A stretch of DNA of 64,000 nt from CAVVNP01 sp963800235 (lineage in GTDB: Bacteria > Actinomycetota > Acidimicrobiia > Acidimicrobiales > Iamiaceae), in NCBI GenBank assembly GCA_963800235.1, contig CAWDAD010000001.1, positions 310,001-374,000 of the forward strand, written 5' to 3'. The notes under the pieces are model-generated. The model was not told where the DNA came from, did not search any database, and was given only the letters and a program-made list of their open reading frames with translations. The translations under genes and the position numbers were made by a program. Numbering within the stretch: the stretch's first letter is position 1; every line of letters begins with the position of its first letter. Positions 36,720-45,086 of the stretch are shown here, in pieces.

Positions 36720-37335
36720 CGCCGGGCCCCCAGCGAGCGGAGCGCGGCACGCACCAGGGCGCCGACGTCGGCGTCGGTGCCCTCGTCGGGCAGGTCGAGG
36801 TCGCGGAGGGCCGCCGCCACCTCGTCGGGGCCGTAGCCGAGGGCGAGCAGGGCGTCGCGCACGTCGCTGCGCACCGACGGCGCGTCGCCCGAGCCGGTCG
36901 CCGACGCCGCCGCGGCGCGCCGTCGCGTCGGGCGTCGAAGCGGGACTTGAGCTCGATCAGCAGCCGGGCGGCGGTCTTCTTGCCCACGCCGGGCACCAGG
37001 CAGAGGGCGGCCACGTCGTCGTCGGCCAGCACCCGGCGGAGGGCGGCCGGGTCGTGGACCGCCAGGATGGCCAGGGCCAGCGCCGGGCCCACCCCGTGGG
37101 CGCCGAGCAGCGCCTCGAAGGCGGTGCGCTCCTCGCCGGTGGCGAAGCCGTAGAGGGTCTCGGCGTCCTCGCGCACGTGGTGGTGCACCCAGACGAAGAC
37201 CTCGCCGCCGAGGTCACCGAGCTGGGCGGCGGTGACGGGACCGGCCTGGACCCGGTAGCCGACGCCGGCCACCTCGACCAGCAGCTCGCCGTCGACGCGG
37301 CGGTCGAGCAGGGTGCCCCGCAGCGACCCGATCAC
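36716..37335 (-). CDS. ruvA: Holliday junction protein RuvA, one frame break
   Basis: RuvA binds the four-way junction and loads RuvB. The OB domain (IGSLRGTLLDRRVDGELLVEVAGVGYRV) and HhH domain (VPGVGKKTAARLLIELKSRF) are in one frame. The RuvB-contacting domain III (SDVRDALLALGYGPDEVAAAL ... LVRAALRSLGARR) is in another. The break lies near 36905-36930, by one missing or two extra bases in a GC-only stretch. GTG at 37333-37335 overlaps the ruvC stop. Confidence 0.9.
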
Positions 37336-37853
37336 CGGTCCGCCCCCTGGGCGACGGCACCGGCAGCCGCCACCCGCTGCTGCACCGGCGCGTGGGCCAG
37401 GTGGCAGAGGGCCAGGGCGGCGGCGTCGGCGGCGTCGGCGGGCCTCGGCCGCTCGGCCAGGCCGAGCAGTCGCTGCACCATGACCTGCACCTGCTCCTTC
37501 TCGGCCCGACCGTCGCCGGTCACCGCCAGCTTCACCTCGTTCGGGGTGTACTCGACCACCTCGCAGCCGGCGGCCACCGCCTCGGCCATGGCCAGCCCGC
37601 TCGCCTGCCCCACCGACATGGCGGTGCGGACGTTGGTCTGGAAGAACACCCGCTCGATCGCCACCACCTGGGGGCGCAGCTCGCCGAGGAGGGTCCGCAG
37701 CTCGCGCTGCAGCTCGGCCAGCCGGCGCGGCAGCGGGGCGTCGGGCGGCGTGCGCAGCACCCCGATGGCCCGGGCCCGGGGGCCGGAGCGGCGCGCCTCG
37801 ACCGCCCCGTAGCCGCACCGGGACAGCCCCGGGTCGATGCCGAGCACGAACAC
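37332..37853 (-). CDS. ruvC: Holliday junction resolvase RuvC
   Basis: RuvC cleaves Holliday junctions. The 173-residue RNase H-fold protein shows the first catalytic Asp in LGIDPGLSRCGYG, AIERVFFQTNVRTAMSVGQA (Glu), YTPNEVKLAVTGDGRAEKEQV and DAADAAALALCHLA (C-terminal Asp residues). GTG at 37851-37853 has TAGGTT seven bases upstream and no Shine-Dalgarno. It leads the coupled ruvC-ruvA-ruvB operon. Confidence 0.96.
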   Translation of the reverse strand: MFVLGIDPGLSRCGYGAVEARRSGPRARAIGVLRTPPDAPLPRRLAELQRELRTLLGELRPQVVAIERVFFQTNVRTAMSVGQASGLAMAEAVAAGCEVVEYTPNEVKLAVTGDGRAEKEQVQVMVQRLLGLAERPRPADAADAAALALCHLAHAPVQQRVAAAGAVAQGADR

Positions 37854-37860
37854 CTGTACG

Positions 37861-37866
37861 AACCTA
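37861..37866 (-). promoter_or_regulatory. Predicted -10 box for leaderless ruvC
   Basis: TAGGTT followed by seven bases and the GTG of ruvC. The 123 bases to the divergent phosphoesterase gene hold no other clear signal. Confidence 0.55.
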
Positions 37867-37976
37867 CCGGAGCCGGGATCCTGGGTGTGGGATTACCCGC
37901 TCCTCACACGATGCTCACACCTGGCGCCGCACCATCGGGGGGGGCCGGCCACCGGCGCCGGCCCGAGGAGCCTGCC

Positions 37977-39611
37977 ATGCCGATGCCGCCCCGCCGCCGA
38001 TCGACCGGCCGCCACGCCCGACCGCGGCGCGCCCTCCTGGCTTCGCTGGCCGCCGCCGCCCTGGTCGCGGGGTGCACCAGCGGCTCGTCGGGGTCGGGGT
38101 CGGGGTCGCCGGGCTCGGCCGGGACGACGACCGCCGCCGGTGCCGACATCCACAAGATCAAGCACGTCGTGGTGATCATGCAGGAGAACCGCTCCTTCGA
38201 CAGCTACTTCGGCACCTTCCCCGGCGCCGACGGCATCCCCCGGTCGAACGGGACGCCGACGGTGTGCCTGCCGAGCGCGAGCGGCTCGTGCGTGAAGCCG
38301 TACCACGAGACCGCCGACGTGAACGGCGGAGGCCCGCACAGCCAGGACAACGCCACCGCCGACGTCGACGGCGGGAGGATGGACGGCTTCGTCGAGCAGG
38401 CCCAGCGGGGGCGCAAGGGCTGCTCCGATCCGACCAACCCGGCCTGCACCAACGGCTCCGGTGCCGACGTCATGGGCTGGAAGGACGCCCGGGAGATCCC
38501 GAACTACTGGACCTACGCCAAGGACTACGTCCTGCAGGACCACCTGTTCGAGCCCAACGCCTCCTGGAGCCTGCCCGCCCACCTGTTCATGGTCTCGGAG
38601 TGGTCGGCGAGGTGCGCCTCCTCGGACCCGGCGAGCTGCACGAACCAGCTCCAGGCTCCCGGCCTCCCGCCAGACTTCCGCTCCGGCACCGCCGGCATCG
38701 GCGGCAAGCCTCGGGCTTCCACCCGCCGCAACCGGCGACGGGCGACCGCCACGACGACGGCCCCCACGACGACGGCCCCCACCACGACGGCGCCCACCAC
38801 GGGCACGCCCACGACCGCGCCCACCACCGACGCGGAGGGCGACCCGGCGGCGGCGCCGACGGGGCCCGACTACGCGTGGACCGACCTCACCTACCTCATG
38901 CACGAGAAGCAGGTGCCGTGGGGGTACTACGTCGTCAGCGGCCGCGAGCCCGACTGCCAGAACGACGCCGCCGTCAGCTGCATCGCCCCCAAGCAGGACG
39001 CCCGCACGCCGGGGATCTGGAACCCGTTGCCGTACTTCGACACGGTCAAGGCCGACGGCCAGCTCGGCAACATCCAGTCGGTCGACCACTTCTACGCGCA
39101 GGCCAAGGCAGGGACGCTGCCGGCGGTGTCGTGGGTGGTGCCCTCCGGTGCGGTCAGCGAGCACCCACCGGCCACCAGCTCGGCCGGGCAGGCCTACGTG
39201 ACCAGCCTGATCAACGCCATCATGCGCTCACCGGACTGGAGCTCGACCGCCATCTTCCTGGCGTGGGACGACTGGGGCGGGTTCTACGACCACGTCACCC
39301 CGCCGAAGGTCGACGCCAACGGCTACGGGCTGCGGGTGCCCGGCCTGGTGATCAGCCCCTACGCCAAGAAGGGCTACATCGACCACCAGACCCTCTCCTT
39401 CGACGCCTACGCCAAGTTCATCGAGGACGACTTCCTCGGCGGTCAGCGCCTCGACCCGAGGACGGACGGTCGGCCGGACCCCCGCCCCGACGTGCGGGAG
39501 GAGGCCAGGCAGCTGGGCGACATCACCCAGGCGTTCGACTTCTCCCAGCCGCCCCGGCCGCCGACCATCCTGCCGGTCCGCCCTCCGCCCGGACCGGCGT
39601 CGCCGCCCTGA
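37977..39611 (+). CDS. Secreted phosphoesterase lipoprotein (phospholipase C / acid phosphatase family)
   Basis: The 544-residue protein has a signal peptide and lipobox LVAGC (Cys33), so it is probably anchored outside the membrane. The phosphoesterase domain (PF04185 type) shows HVVVIMQENRSFDSYFGTFPG, NYWTYAKDYVLQDHLFEPNASWSLPAHLFMVSEWS, FLAWDDWGGFYDHVTPPKVD and GLRVPGLVISPYAKKGYIDH. A Thr-rich linker of TTTAP repeats (about 245-280) splits the domain. GAGGAG seven bases before ATG 37977 supports the start. The substrate could be phospholipid or a phosphate monoester. It is an accessory gene on the opposite strand to its neighbours. Confidence 0.9.
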   Translation: MPMPPRRRSTGRHARPRRALLASLAAAALVAGCTSGSSGSGSGSPGSAGTTTAAGADIHKIKHVVVIMQENRSFDSYFGTFPGADGIPRSNGTPTVCLPSASGSCVKPYHETADVNGGGPHSQDNATADVDGGRMDGFVEQAQRGRKGCSDPTNPACTNGSGADVMGWKDAREIPNYWTYAKDYVLQDHLFEPNASWSLPAHLFMVSEWSARCASSDPASCTNQLQAPGLPPDFRSGTAGIGGKPRASTRRNRRRATATTTAPTTTAPTTTAPTTGTPTTAPTTDAEGDPAAAPTGPDYAWTDLTYLMHEKQVPWGYYVVSGREPDCQNDAAVSCIAPKQDARTPGIWNPLPYFDTVKADGQLGNIQSVDHFYAQAKAGTLPAVSWVVPSGAVSEHPPATSSAGQAYVTSLINAIMRSPDWSSTAIFLAWDDWGGFYDHVTPPKVDANGYGLRVPGLVISPYAKKGYIDHQTLSFDAYAKFIEDDFLGGQRLDPRTDGRPDPRPDVREEARQLGDITQAFDFSQPPRPPTILPVRPPPGPASPP

Positions 39612-39623
39612 GGCCGACCGGCG

Positions 39624-39639
39624 CCGAGGCGACCCTCGG
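39624..39639. terminator. Possible terminator hairpin between convergent genes
   Basis: CCGAGG-CGAC-CCTCGG gives a 6-bp stem with a tetraloop between the phosphoesterase and the minus-strand gene at 39645. No T run follows. Confidence 0.35.
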
Positions 39640-39644
39640 GCGGC

Positions 39645-40376
39645 TCAGAGGCTGGTCGCGTCGAGGAAGCGACGGGCCAGCGCCTCGTCGCCGAGGACCT
39701 CGACCCCGTCCTCCGACCGCCGCCAGAGGGCCAGCAGGAGGGCCGACGCCGGGCCCCGCAGGGCGGCGTCGGCCTTGGCGTGGCCGGACCGGACCTCGAA
39801 CGGGCGCTCGGACCCCGGCGGCGCCGGGGTGATCTCCCACTCCCCGGCCCCGTCGGCGTCGGTCGGGTGGAGGTGGACGCTGCCGCCGACGGCGGCGGCG
39901 CCCTCCGCGCCCCGCCCCAGGAAGCAGGCCAGGAACTCGTCGATGCCGTCCACCCCCAGGTCCGTCGGGATCGGATCCGGGGCGCCCACCGCCGACTGGC
40001 CGTCCCAGGCGTGGACGGTCAGCTCGTGGGCCATCCGCCGCTGCACCCAGCCGACGGTCTGGTTCGCCGGCGACCACGTCCAGCACCGGGCGGCCGGATC
40101 GGCGCCGTCGAGGCGCTCGCACAGCGCCGCGACCCGCTCGTCGAGGACCGCCACCGACGGCGAGCCGGTCAACGCCGGGTCGGGGTGCCAGGCGTCCGCG
40201 GCGACCCCGTCGAGCACCGCCCCCCAGAAGTCGACGACCACGCTGACGTGGGCGACGAGGTCGGCCACGGTCCAGCCCGGGCACGGCGGCACCGTCGCCT
40301 CCAGGTGGCCGTCGGCGGCCTCCGAGAGGCGCCGGCCGCCCCGCCGGACCTCGGCCACGAACCGGTCTGCGTCCAC
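39645..40376 (-). CDS. Maleylpyruvate isomerase-like / TIGR03083 family protein
   Basis: The 243-residue protein has the N-terminal metal-binding DinB-like helical bundle (CPGWTVADLVAHVSVVVDFWGAVL, and RRMAHELTVHAWDGQ with a His) and the C-terminal MDMPI domain (GSVHLHPTDADGAGEWEI ... GHAKADAALRGPASALLLALW). Members are thought to use mycothiol or a metal; the exact role is unknown. GTG at 40374-40376 is chosen because TACGGT lies six bases upstream. Further in-frame codons to 40439 translate an intergenic repeat and are not counted. Confidence 0.82.
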   Translation of the reverse strand: MDADRFVAEVRRGGRRLSEAADGHLEATVPPCPGWTVADLVAHVSVVVDFWGAVLDGVAADAWHPDPALTGSPSVAVLDERVAALCERLDGADPAARCWTWSPANQTVGWVQRRMAHELTVHAWDGQSAVGAPDPIPTDLGVDGIDEFLACFLGRGAEGAAAVGGSVHLHPTDADGAGEWEITPAPPGSERPFEVRSGHAKADAALRGPASALLLALWRRSEDGVEVLGDEALARRFLDATSL

Positions 40377-40382
40377 CTCCCG

Positions 40383-40388
40383 ACCGTA
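40383..40388 (-). promoter_or_regulatory. Predicted -10 box for the leaderless TIGR03083-type gene
   Basis: TACGGT followed by six bases and GTG at 40374-40376. Confidence 0.5.
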
Positions 40389-40414
40389 CTGCTGGGCGCC
40401 GCCTCCGGGCAGCG

Positions 40415-40472
40415 CTGGCTTCGCCACGACGGGTGTCACCGTCGTGCTGCTCCGCCTCGCGGCTGCGTAGCC
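40415..40472. repeat. Outlying copy of the pdxT-pdxS repeat unit
   Basis: CTGGCTTCGCCACGACGGGT and the following TGCTCCGCCTCGCGGCTGC closely match the core unit of the array at 44461-45000. Here the central part forms a longer hairpin, CACGACGG ... CCGTCGTG (8 bp). It lies in the divergent gap between the TIGR03083-type gene and the ABC transporter. Confidence 0.75.
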
Positions 40473-40511
40473 CTACCGACGGACCGGGCCCGGCTGGGGA
40501 GGACACCCCCC

Positions 40512-40560
40512 GAACTTGTCGCAGTTGTGCCGGCCATGGGCCGACAAGTGCGACGAGTTC
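40512..40560. repeat. 49-base hairpin element, copy 1
   Basis: The arms GAACTTGTCGCA and TGCGACGAGTTC pair over 12 positions (one G-T wobble), with GTTG after the left arm and inner GGCC repeats. Its length and arms equal those of two copies near thrS. It is upstream of the ABC transporter operon. Confidence 0.75.
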
Positions 40561-40617
40561 GGGCGGCGAGGGCTTCCCGGGGGCTTCACGGGGGTGGGTT
40601 GCTGCCGATGGACCCTG

Positions 40618-41739
40618 GTGACCGAGCCTGCTGCCTCCGGCCCGGCGACCGGCGAGCCCGTCGTGCTGGTCGAGGGCGTCAGCCGCCGCTTCGGCGCCGT
40701 CGACGCCCTGAGCCGCCTCGACCTGTCCGTGCCGCCCGGCGAGATCACCGTCCTGCTGGGCCCGAACGGGGCCGGCAAGACCACCGCCATCCGCATGATC
40801 ACCGGCGCCCTCGACCCCCACTCGGGACGGGTGCGGGTGTTCGGGCTCGACCCGGGGCGGGACGGCGAGGAGGTGCGGCGCCGCTGCGGCGTCGTCTCGG
40901 CCAAGCCGGCGCTCTACGACCGGCTGAGCGGCTACGACAACCTCGCCTACGCGGCCGAGCTGTACGGCCTGGGCCGGGGCGCGGCGCTGGGTGATCGCAT
41001 TCACGCCGCCGCCGCCCGCTTCGGCATCGAGACGGCCCTCGACCAGCAGGTCGGCGGCTTCTCGACCGGCATGAAGACCCGCCTGGCGCTGGCCCGGTCG
41101 GTGCTCCACGGCCCCGACCTGCTGCTCTTCGACGAGCCCACCTCGGGTCTCGACCCGGAGTCGAGCCACGCCGTGCTCGAGATGATCCGGGAGATGACCG
41201 CCGAGGGCACCACGGTCGTCATGTGCACCCACCTGCTGATGGAGGCCGAGGGGCTGGCCGACCAGGTCGTCGTGCTCGAGGCCGGGTCCACCATGATCGC
41301 CGGCGCCCCCGACGAGCTGACCCACCGGTTCTGGCCCACCTCGGTCCTGATCGTCGACGCCGAGGACCCCGCCGACCTGGCCCACCTCGACCAGCTCCCC
41401 GGCGTCCGCTCGGTGGCGCCGGTCCGCACCGCCTCGGCCGCCGACGGCAGCGCCCAGCAGGTGTCGCTCGACGACCCCCGTCGCATCCCCGACGTCATCG
41501 CCGCCCTGGTCGCCCGGGGCGTCCGCCTCACCCGGGCCGAGCCCCACGTGCCCACCCTCGAGGACCTGTACTTCGCGGTGCGGGGTCGCCGGGAGACCGC
41601 CGAGGACGGCGGCCGCCAGCTCACCCCCTCCGCGCCCCGCCCGGACTGGATGGCCGGGTCGCCACCGCCGCCACCGCCCCCGGCGCCGGGGGGACGGCCG
41701 AGCGTGGCGCCCGACCACGAGCTGGAGCCGCAGCCGTGA
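40618..41739 (+). CDS. ABC transporter ATP-binding protein (ABC-2 exporter type)
   Basis: The 373-residue ATPase has Walker A LLGPNGAGKTTAIRMI, the ABC signature GGFSTGMKTRLALARS (a variant of LSGGQ), Walker B LLLFDEPTSGLDPES and switch His (CTHLL). After the nucleotide-binding domain comes a DrrA-type C-terminal region and a Pro-rich tail (PPPPPPPAPGG). GTG at 40618-40620 is used; longer in-frame starts would translate the 49-base hairpin. It overlaps the permease gene by four bases. The exported substrate is unknown. Confidence 0.93.
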   Translation: MTEPAASGPATGEPVVLVEGVSRRFGAVDALSRLDLSVPPGEITVLLGPNGAGKTTAIRMITGALDPHSGRVRVFGLDPGRDGEEVRRRCGVVSAKPALYDRLSGYDNLAYAAELYGLGRGAALGDRIHAAAARFGIETALDQQVGGFSTGMKTRLALARSVLHGPDLLLFDEPTSGLDPESSHAVLEMIREMTAEGTTVVMCTHLLMEAEGLADQVVVLEAGSTMIAGAPDELTHRFWPTSVLIVDAEDPADLAHLDQLPGVRSVAPVRTASAADGSAQQVSLDDPRRIPDVIAALVARGVRLTRAEPHVPTLEDLYFAVRGRRETAEDGGRQLTPSAPRPDWMAGSPPPPPPPAPGGRPSVAPDHELEPQP

Positions 41740-42569
41740 CCTCCCTCCACTGGCCGCGGGTCCGCACCGTCGCCCGCACCGAGCTGAAGCAGCTCCTGCA
41801 GGCGAAGGACTTCTGGATGCCGATGGCGCTGCTCGGCGCCATCTTCTTCTTCCTCATCCCGCTGGTGCTGCTCTTCGGCATCACCCGGGTCAGCAACGTG
41901 GCCGCGGTCAAGCAGCTGTCGACGACGCTGAAGGTGCTCCCCCAGTCGGCCCAGCACGCCATCCGGGGGCACACCGAGCAGGCCCGGGCCGCCTACGCCA
42001 TGGCCGTCTACCTCCTGGCCCCGGTGGCGGTGGTGGTGCCGCTCACCATCTCGACCGCCGTCGGCGCCTCGACCATCGTCGGCGAGCGCGAGCGCGGCAC
42101 CGGTGAGTTCCTGGCCCACTCCCCCGCCCCGGTCCGCGAGATCTACGTCGGCAAGCTGCTGGCCAGCGTGGTGCCCGGGTACCTCACCACCATCGTCGGC
42201 TTCGCCGTCTACTCGCTGCTCGTGAACCTGATCGTCGGGCCCGAGGTGGGCGGCTGGTTCTTCCCCACCGGCCAGTGGTGGATCCTGATGCTGTGGGTGG
42301 TGCCGCCCTTCCTGGCCCTCACGCTGTCGCTGGTGCTGCGGCTCTCGGCCCGGGTGAAGAGCACCGCCGCCGCCCAGCAGGCGTCCGGCCTGGTGACCCT
42401 GCCCCTGATCATGGTCGCCTACAGCCAGTCGACCGGCTCGCTCTTCGGCGCCGGCTCGGCCGGCCTCTACCTGGGTGCCATCGCCTGGGTGGTGGCGATC
42501 TTCGCCCTCCGTCGGGGCATGAGGTCGGTGTCGCGCGCCCGGCTGCTCGGCGTGGCCGACGGCATCTGA
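41736..42569 (+). CDS. ABC-2 type transporter permease
   Basis: The 277-residue membrane protein has about six helices (WMPMALLGAIFFFLIPLVLLF, YLLAPVAVVVPLTISTAVGAS, YLTTIVGFAVYSLLVNLIVG, WILMLWVVPPFLALTLSLVL, and others) and the ABC-2 segment STIVGERERGTGEFLAHSP. GTG overlaps the ATPase stop (GTGA). Together the pair forms a simple two-gene exporter. Confidence 0.9.
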   Translation: MTSLHWPRVRTVARTELKQLLQAKDFWMPMALLGAIFFFLIPLVLLFGITRVSNVAAVKQLSTTLKVLPQSAQHAIRGHTEQARAAYAMAVYLLAPVAVVVPLTISTAVGASTIVGERERGTGEFLAHSPAPVREIYVGKLLASVVPGYLTTIVGFAVYSLLVNLIVGPEVGGWFFPTGQWWILMLWVVPPFLALTLSLVLRLSARVKSTAAAQQASGLVTLPLIMVAYSQSTGSLFGAGSAGLYLGAIAWVVAIFALRRGMRSVSRARLLGVADGI

Positions 42570-42608
42570 CGCCGACCCCGCATCAGCCGCCGCCGACGGG
42601 CCGACCGG

Positions 42609-43115
42609 CTACGACTCGTCGCCCCGCTCCTCGGGCGGCAGCTCGCCGGGTGCGGCCCGGCGCACGGCATCGACCAGCTCGTCGGTGGAGCGGAAGCTCA
42701 GCCCGGCGATGGCCCGGTGGGCGTACACCACGATCCCCTCGGCATCGATGACGAACGCCGAGCGCCGGTAGAACCCGGCGGGACCCAGCACGCCGTAGGC
42801 CCGCCCGACCTCCTTCTCGGTGTCCGCGAGGAGGGGGAACTCGAAGCCCCCCTGCTTGTCGGCGAAGCCCTGGTGGCTGTCGACCGACTGCGGGCTGATG
42901 GCCAGCACCTGGGCCCCGACGCCGGTGAAGTCCTCGATGTCGTTGCTGTAGCTGTTCAGCTGCTTGGTGCACACGGGCGTGTTGTCGCCGGGGTAGAAGG
43001 CCAGCACCACCGGCTGGCCGGCGAAGTCCGCCAGCGAGTAGTCGCGCCGCTCGCCGTCCAGGATCCCCGGCAGGGTGAACGGCGGCGCCGGGCGGCCCGG
43101 GCTCGGTCCGGCCAT
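42609..43115 (-). CDS. bcp: Peroxiredoxin of the Bcp/PrxQ group
   Basis: The 168-residue thiol peroxidase reduces hydroperoxides. It has the AhpC/TSA core LADFAGQPVVLAFYPGDNTPVCTKQL with the peroxidatic Cys near residue 49, then ISPQSVDSHQGFADKQ and FVIDAEGIVVYAH. A second Cys in the usual PrxQ position is not evident, so it may be a 1-Cys type. The ATG overlaps the yebC stop by one base (TGATG). Confidence 0.92.
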   Translation of the reverse strand: MAGPSPGRPAPPFTLPGILDGERRDYSLADFAGQPVVLAFYPGDNTPVCTKQLNSYSNDIEDFTGVGAQVLAISPQSVDSHQGFADKQGGFEFPLLADTEKEVGRAYGVLGPAGFYRRSAFVIDAEGIVVYAHRAIAGLSFRSTDELVDAVRRAAPGELPPEERGDES

Positions 43116-43864
43116 CAGGCGCCCACCTCCTCGAGGATCTGGTCCGGGATGTCGAAGTTGGCGTACACGTCCTGCACGTCGTCGTTCTCCTCCAGGGCGT
43201 CGATCAGGTTCAGCACCTGCTTGGCCGTGGAGCTCGACTCCAGCGGGATGCGGTTGTCCGGGACCATGGCCAGGTCCGACGACTCGATCGGCACCGAGGC
43301 CGCCTCGAGCGCGTCCCGCACGGCGTGCAGGTCGCTCGGCGGGGTGGTGACCGACCAGACGTCGCCGTCGCGCTCGATGTCCTCGGCCCCGGCGTCGGCG
43401 GCGGTGAGCATCAGCTCGTCCTCGTCGACCTCGCCCGGGACCAGGATCACGCCCTTGCGGTGGAACTGCCACGACACCGCCCCAGGTTCGGCCATCGACC
43501 CCCCGGCCCGGGTGAAGACGCTGCGGATGTCGGCGCCGGTGCGGTTGCGGTTGTCGGTGAGGACCTCGATCAGCACCCCGACGCCGCCGGCGGCGTAGCC
43601 CTCGTAGGTGATCTGCTCGTAGGTGACCCCTTCGAGCTCGCCCGTGCCCCGCTTGATGGCCCGCTCGATGGTGTCGAGCGGCACCGAGCTGTCGCGGGCC
43701 TTCTGGTACATGGTCCGCAGGGTCGGGTTCATGGTGGGGTCGCCCCCGCCCTCGCGTGCCGCCACCTCGACCTGCCGGATCAGCTTGGCGAACACCTTGG
43801 CCCGCCGGGCGTCGGCGGCGCCCTTCTTGTGCTTGATGGTGGCCCACTTGGAATGGCCGGACAT
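43115..43864 (-). CDS. YebC/PmpR-family transcriptional regulator or translation factor
   Basis: The 249-residue protein begins MSGHSKWATIKHKKGAADARR and continues KVFAKLIRQVEVAAREGGGDP, YEGYAAGGVGVLIEVLTDNRNRT and GGSMAEPGAVSWQFHRKG, all family hallmarks. YebC proteins have been described both as DNA-binding regulators and as aids to translation of proline-rich stretches. It is coupled to pdxT (start and stop share one base), the usual actinobacterial neighbour. Confidence 0.96.
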   Translation of the reverse strand: MSGHSKWATIKHKKGAADARRAKVFAKLIRQVEVAAREGGGDPTMNPTLRTMYQKARDSSVPLDTIERAIKRGTGELEGVTYEQITYEGYAAGGVGVLIEVLTDNRNRTGADIRSVFTRAGGSMAEPGAVSWQFHRKGVILVPGEVDEDELMLTAADAGAEDIERDGDVWSVTTPPSDLHAVRDALEAASVPIESSDLAMVPDNRIPLESSSTAKQVLNLIDALEENDDVQDVYANFDIPDQILEEVGA

Positions 43865-44457
43865 CAGGACTCCTCTGCGGTGCGGACGAACAGCTGGTGC
43901 AACCGGGGGTCGGCGGTCAGCTCCGGGTGGAATGCTGACACGAACGCGGTGCCGGAGCGGCAAAGGACCGGCTCGCCGTCGACCCGGGCCAGCACCTCGA
44001 CGCCCGGACCGGCCCGCTCGACCACCGGCGCCCGGATGAACACGGCGTGGAACGGCCGGTCGTCCAGGCCGGCGGCGGCGAGCCCGGCCACGTCGAGGTC
44101 GACCTCGAAGCTGTCGACCTGGCGCCCGAAGCCGTTGCGGCGGACGGTGAGGTCGACGGTGCCGAAGCTGCGCTGGTCGGCCCGGCCGTCGAGGACCTCC
44201 GAGGCCAGCAGGATCATCCCCGCGCACGTGCCCAGCACCGGGAGCCCGTCGGCCAGCCGCTCGGCCAACGGCTCGCGCAGGCCGGAGGAGTCGAGGAGGA
44301 ACGACATGGTCGTCGACTCGCCGCCGGGCATCACCAGCGCGTCGACGTCGGCCAGCTGGGCCGGCGTGCTCACCGCCACCGGCTCGGCCCCCGACGCCCG
44401 CAACGCCCGCTGGTGGGCCCGCACGGCGCCCTGCAGCGCCAGCACGCCGCACTTCAT
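43864..44457 (-). CDS. pdxT: Pyridoxal 5'-phosphate synthase glutaminase subunit
   Basis: PdxT supplies ammonia to PdxS for direct PLP synthesis. The 197-residue class I amidotransferase has VLALQGAVRAHQRAL, MPGGESTTM, the nucleophile in LGTCAGMILLA (near 78) and the catalytic His/Glu in SAFHPELTADPRLH. It is separated from pdxS by 629 bases of repeats, although the two genes are normally adjacent. Confidence 0.96.
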   Translation of the reverse strand: MKCGVLALQGAVRAHQRALRASGAEPVAVSTPAQLADVDALVMPGGESTTMSFLLDSSGLREPLAERLADGLPVLGTCAGMILLASEVLDGRADQRSFGTVDLTVRRNGFGRQVDSFEVDLDVAGLAAAGLDDRPFHAVFIRAPVVERAGPGVEVLARVDGEPVLCRSGTAFVSAFHPELTADPRLHQLFVRTAEES

Positions 44458-44460
44458 CTG

Positions 44461-44997
44461 TCGGGCGCCGCCCGACAGGGCGGCGCTGGCTTCGCCATGA
44501 CGGGTGTCATCGTGTGCGCTGCTCCGCCTGGCGGCTGCGCAGCCTGGCCAACTGGCTGGACCCCGCTGGCGAGGGAAGCGCCAGCGACGAGCCAGGCGCG
44601 AGCGCCGCAGGTGCTCGCCATGAGCACGGCGCTGGCTTCGCCATGGCGGGTGTCATCGTGTGCGCTGCTCCGCCTGGCGGCTGCGCAGCCTGGCCAACTG
44701 GCTGGACCCCGCTGGCGAGGGAAGCGCCAGCGACGAGCCAGGCGCGAGCGCCGCAGGTGCTCGCCATGAGCACGGCGCTGGCTTCGCCATGACGGGTGTC
44801 ATCGGTTCCGCTGCTCCGCCTGGCGGCTGCGCAGCGTTGCTGGGCGCCGCCCCAGGGGCGGCGCTGGCTTCGCCATGACGGGTGTCATCGGTTCCGCTGC
44901 TCCGCCTGGCGGCTGTGCAGCCTGGCCACCTGGCTTCGCCATGACGGGTGTCATCGTGTGCGCTGCTCCGCCTGGCGGCTGCGCAGCCTGGCCGGCA
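44461..44997. repeat. Modular palindromic repeat array between pdxT and pdxS
   Basis: Five core units begin with CTGGCTTCGCCATGACGGGT at 44486, 44632, 44778, 44864 and 44930 (spacings 146, 146, 86, 66). Each contains three inverted repeats: ATGAC-GTCAT, CCGCC-T-GGCGG and GGCTGCGCAGCC. The first two units include an extra 80-base segment repeated almost perfectly. GCGCCGCCC/GGGCGGCGC palindromes precede units 1 and 4. ORFs across it are by-products of the repeat. No gene is seen between 44458 and 45086. Confidence 0.85.
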
Positions 44998-45003
44998 GGC
45001 AGG

Positions 45004-45041
45004 GATCGTGAAGATCACGCCCTGGGGGTCAAGATCACGAC
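45004..45041. repeat. Inverted/direct repeat downstream of pdxS
   Basis: TCGTGA (45006-45011) and TCACGA (45035-45040) can pair, and AGATCACG occurs twice (45012-45019, 45032-45039). It lies 46 bases after the pdxS stop and could act as a terminator or binding site; there is no T run. Confidence 0.45.
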
Positions 45042-45086
45042 AAGTTCCCGCTCCGCAGGAGCCGAACGGCGCGATCGAGCCGGTGG

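Noticed and set aside
40377..40439. Longer N-terminus for the TIGR03083-type protein (MTPVVAKPALPGG...)
   Set aside because: The extra codons translate the dispersed repeat copy at 40415-40472, and a -10 box lies between them and the GTG at 40374-40376.
44486..44990. Possible CRISPR array
   Set aside because: Units are long and composite, spacings are irregular (146, 146, 86, 66), the 'spacers' are themselves repeated, and no cas gene is near.
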